DNA of 45,058 nt from Brevundimonas sp. AAP58. GTDB lineage: Bacteria > Pseudomonadota > Alphaproteobacteria > Caulobacterales > Caulobacteraceae. Shown here piece after piece: positions 45,030 through 45,058 of the stretch. Location of the stretch: contig NZ_LJHU01000053.1 of NCBI RefSeq assembly GCF_001295975.1, positions 1 to 45,058 of the forward strand. The letters are read 5' to 3'. The position numbers and the translations under genes are program-made. The notes beneath the pieces were generated by a model. It searched no databases. It saw only the letters and a program-made list of their open reading frames with translations, and had not been told where the DNA came from. Every line of letters begins with the position of its first letter. The stretch's first letter is position 1.

Positions 45030-45058
45030 TCCCCCGAGGAGCGAAGCGGAACGGGGGA
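45030..45058. repeat. Palindromic repeat upstream of glnD (cut by window edge)
   Basis: Arms TCCCCCG (45030-45036) and CGGGGGA (45052-45058) flank a 15-base loop; the arms may extend past the edge. On the minus strand the arm nearest glnD supplies GGAGGA, the glnD ribosome binding site. The AGGAGCGAAGCGGAA loop style is typical of Caulobacterales intergenic repeats (recalled, not searched). Confidence 0.6.

Overview
This is a chromosomal window from a GC-rich alphaproteobacterium, most likely Caulobacterales and probably Brevundimonas or a close relative. The inference rests on the style of the genes: large TonB-dependent receptors with 'VEEIVVTG' TonB boxes, a dnaG-rpoD pair whose primase lacks zinc ligands, a CIRCE-controlled groESL, class Ia NrdB, GlnD, and Caulobacter-type regulatory motifs (a perfect TTAA-N7-TTAA CtrA-type site, GANTC). 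No phage, insertion sequence, CRISPR array, rRNA or tRNA was seen. It is mostly core genome, and most of the unusual signal is in intergenic palindromes and 5' leaders.

Layout. 1-2 kb: the 5' part of carB and an RraB-like gene (minus). 2-8.7 kb: two large divergent TonB-dependent receptors, each closed by a hairpin terminator. 8.7-13.7 kb: HAD hydrolase, DM13-domain protein, SDR oxidoreductase, carA, a patatin-like lipoprotein and a small unknown. 13.9-17.8 kb: dnaG-rpoD, preceded by a leader with CtrA-like and DnaA-like sites and a long inverted repeat that ends at the dnaG start. 18-20.7 kb: pgi between two exported unknowns. 20.9-23 kb: groES-groEL with a sigma-32-like promoter, CIRCE and terminator. 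23-26.7 kb: fbpABC-type ferric iron ABC importer (minus) with a Fur-like palindrome upstream. 26.9-30.9 kb: M16 protease, a degenerate nuclease-like secreted protein and a zincin. 31-32.7 kb: ald with a divergent Lrp/AsnC regulator. 32.8-35 kb: a transglutaminase-like cysteine protease followed by two unknown envelope or exported proteins. 35.1-36.7 kb: a cytochrome b plus molybdopterin oxidoreductase pair. 36.7-39.2 kb: DUF29, nrdB and a dienelactone-hydrolase-like gene. 39.2-45 kb: the tight minus-strand operon glnD-murJ-trpS-osmC-like.

Functional links. carA and carB encode one enzyme but lie on opposite strands about 9.4 kb apart. dnaG and rpoD form the replication/transcription initiation pair. 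groESL is heat-shock controlled. fbpABC is a three-gene overlapping import operon. The cytochrome b and molybdoenzyme overlap by 4 bases and probably form a membrane-linked periplasmic reductase. The best candidates for less-described biology are the 32.8-35 kb protease module (its ribosome binding site is locked in a 9-bp hairpin and the protease has a long low-complexity insertion), the repeat-derived leader of dnaG, and palindromic repeats that have entered the carB coding region and the glnD ribosome binding site.
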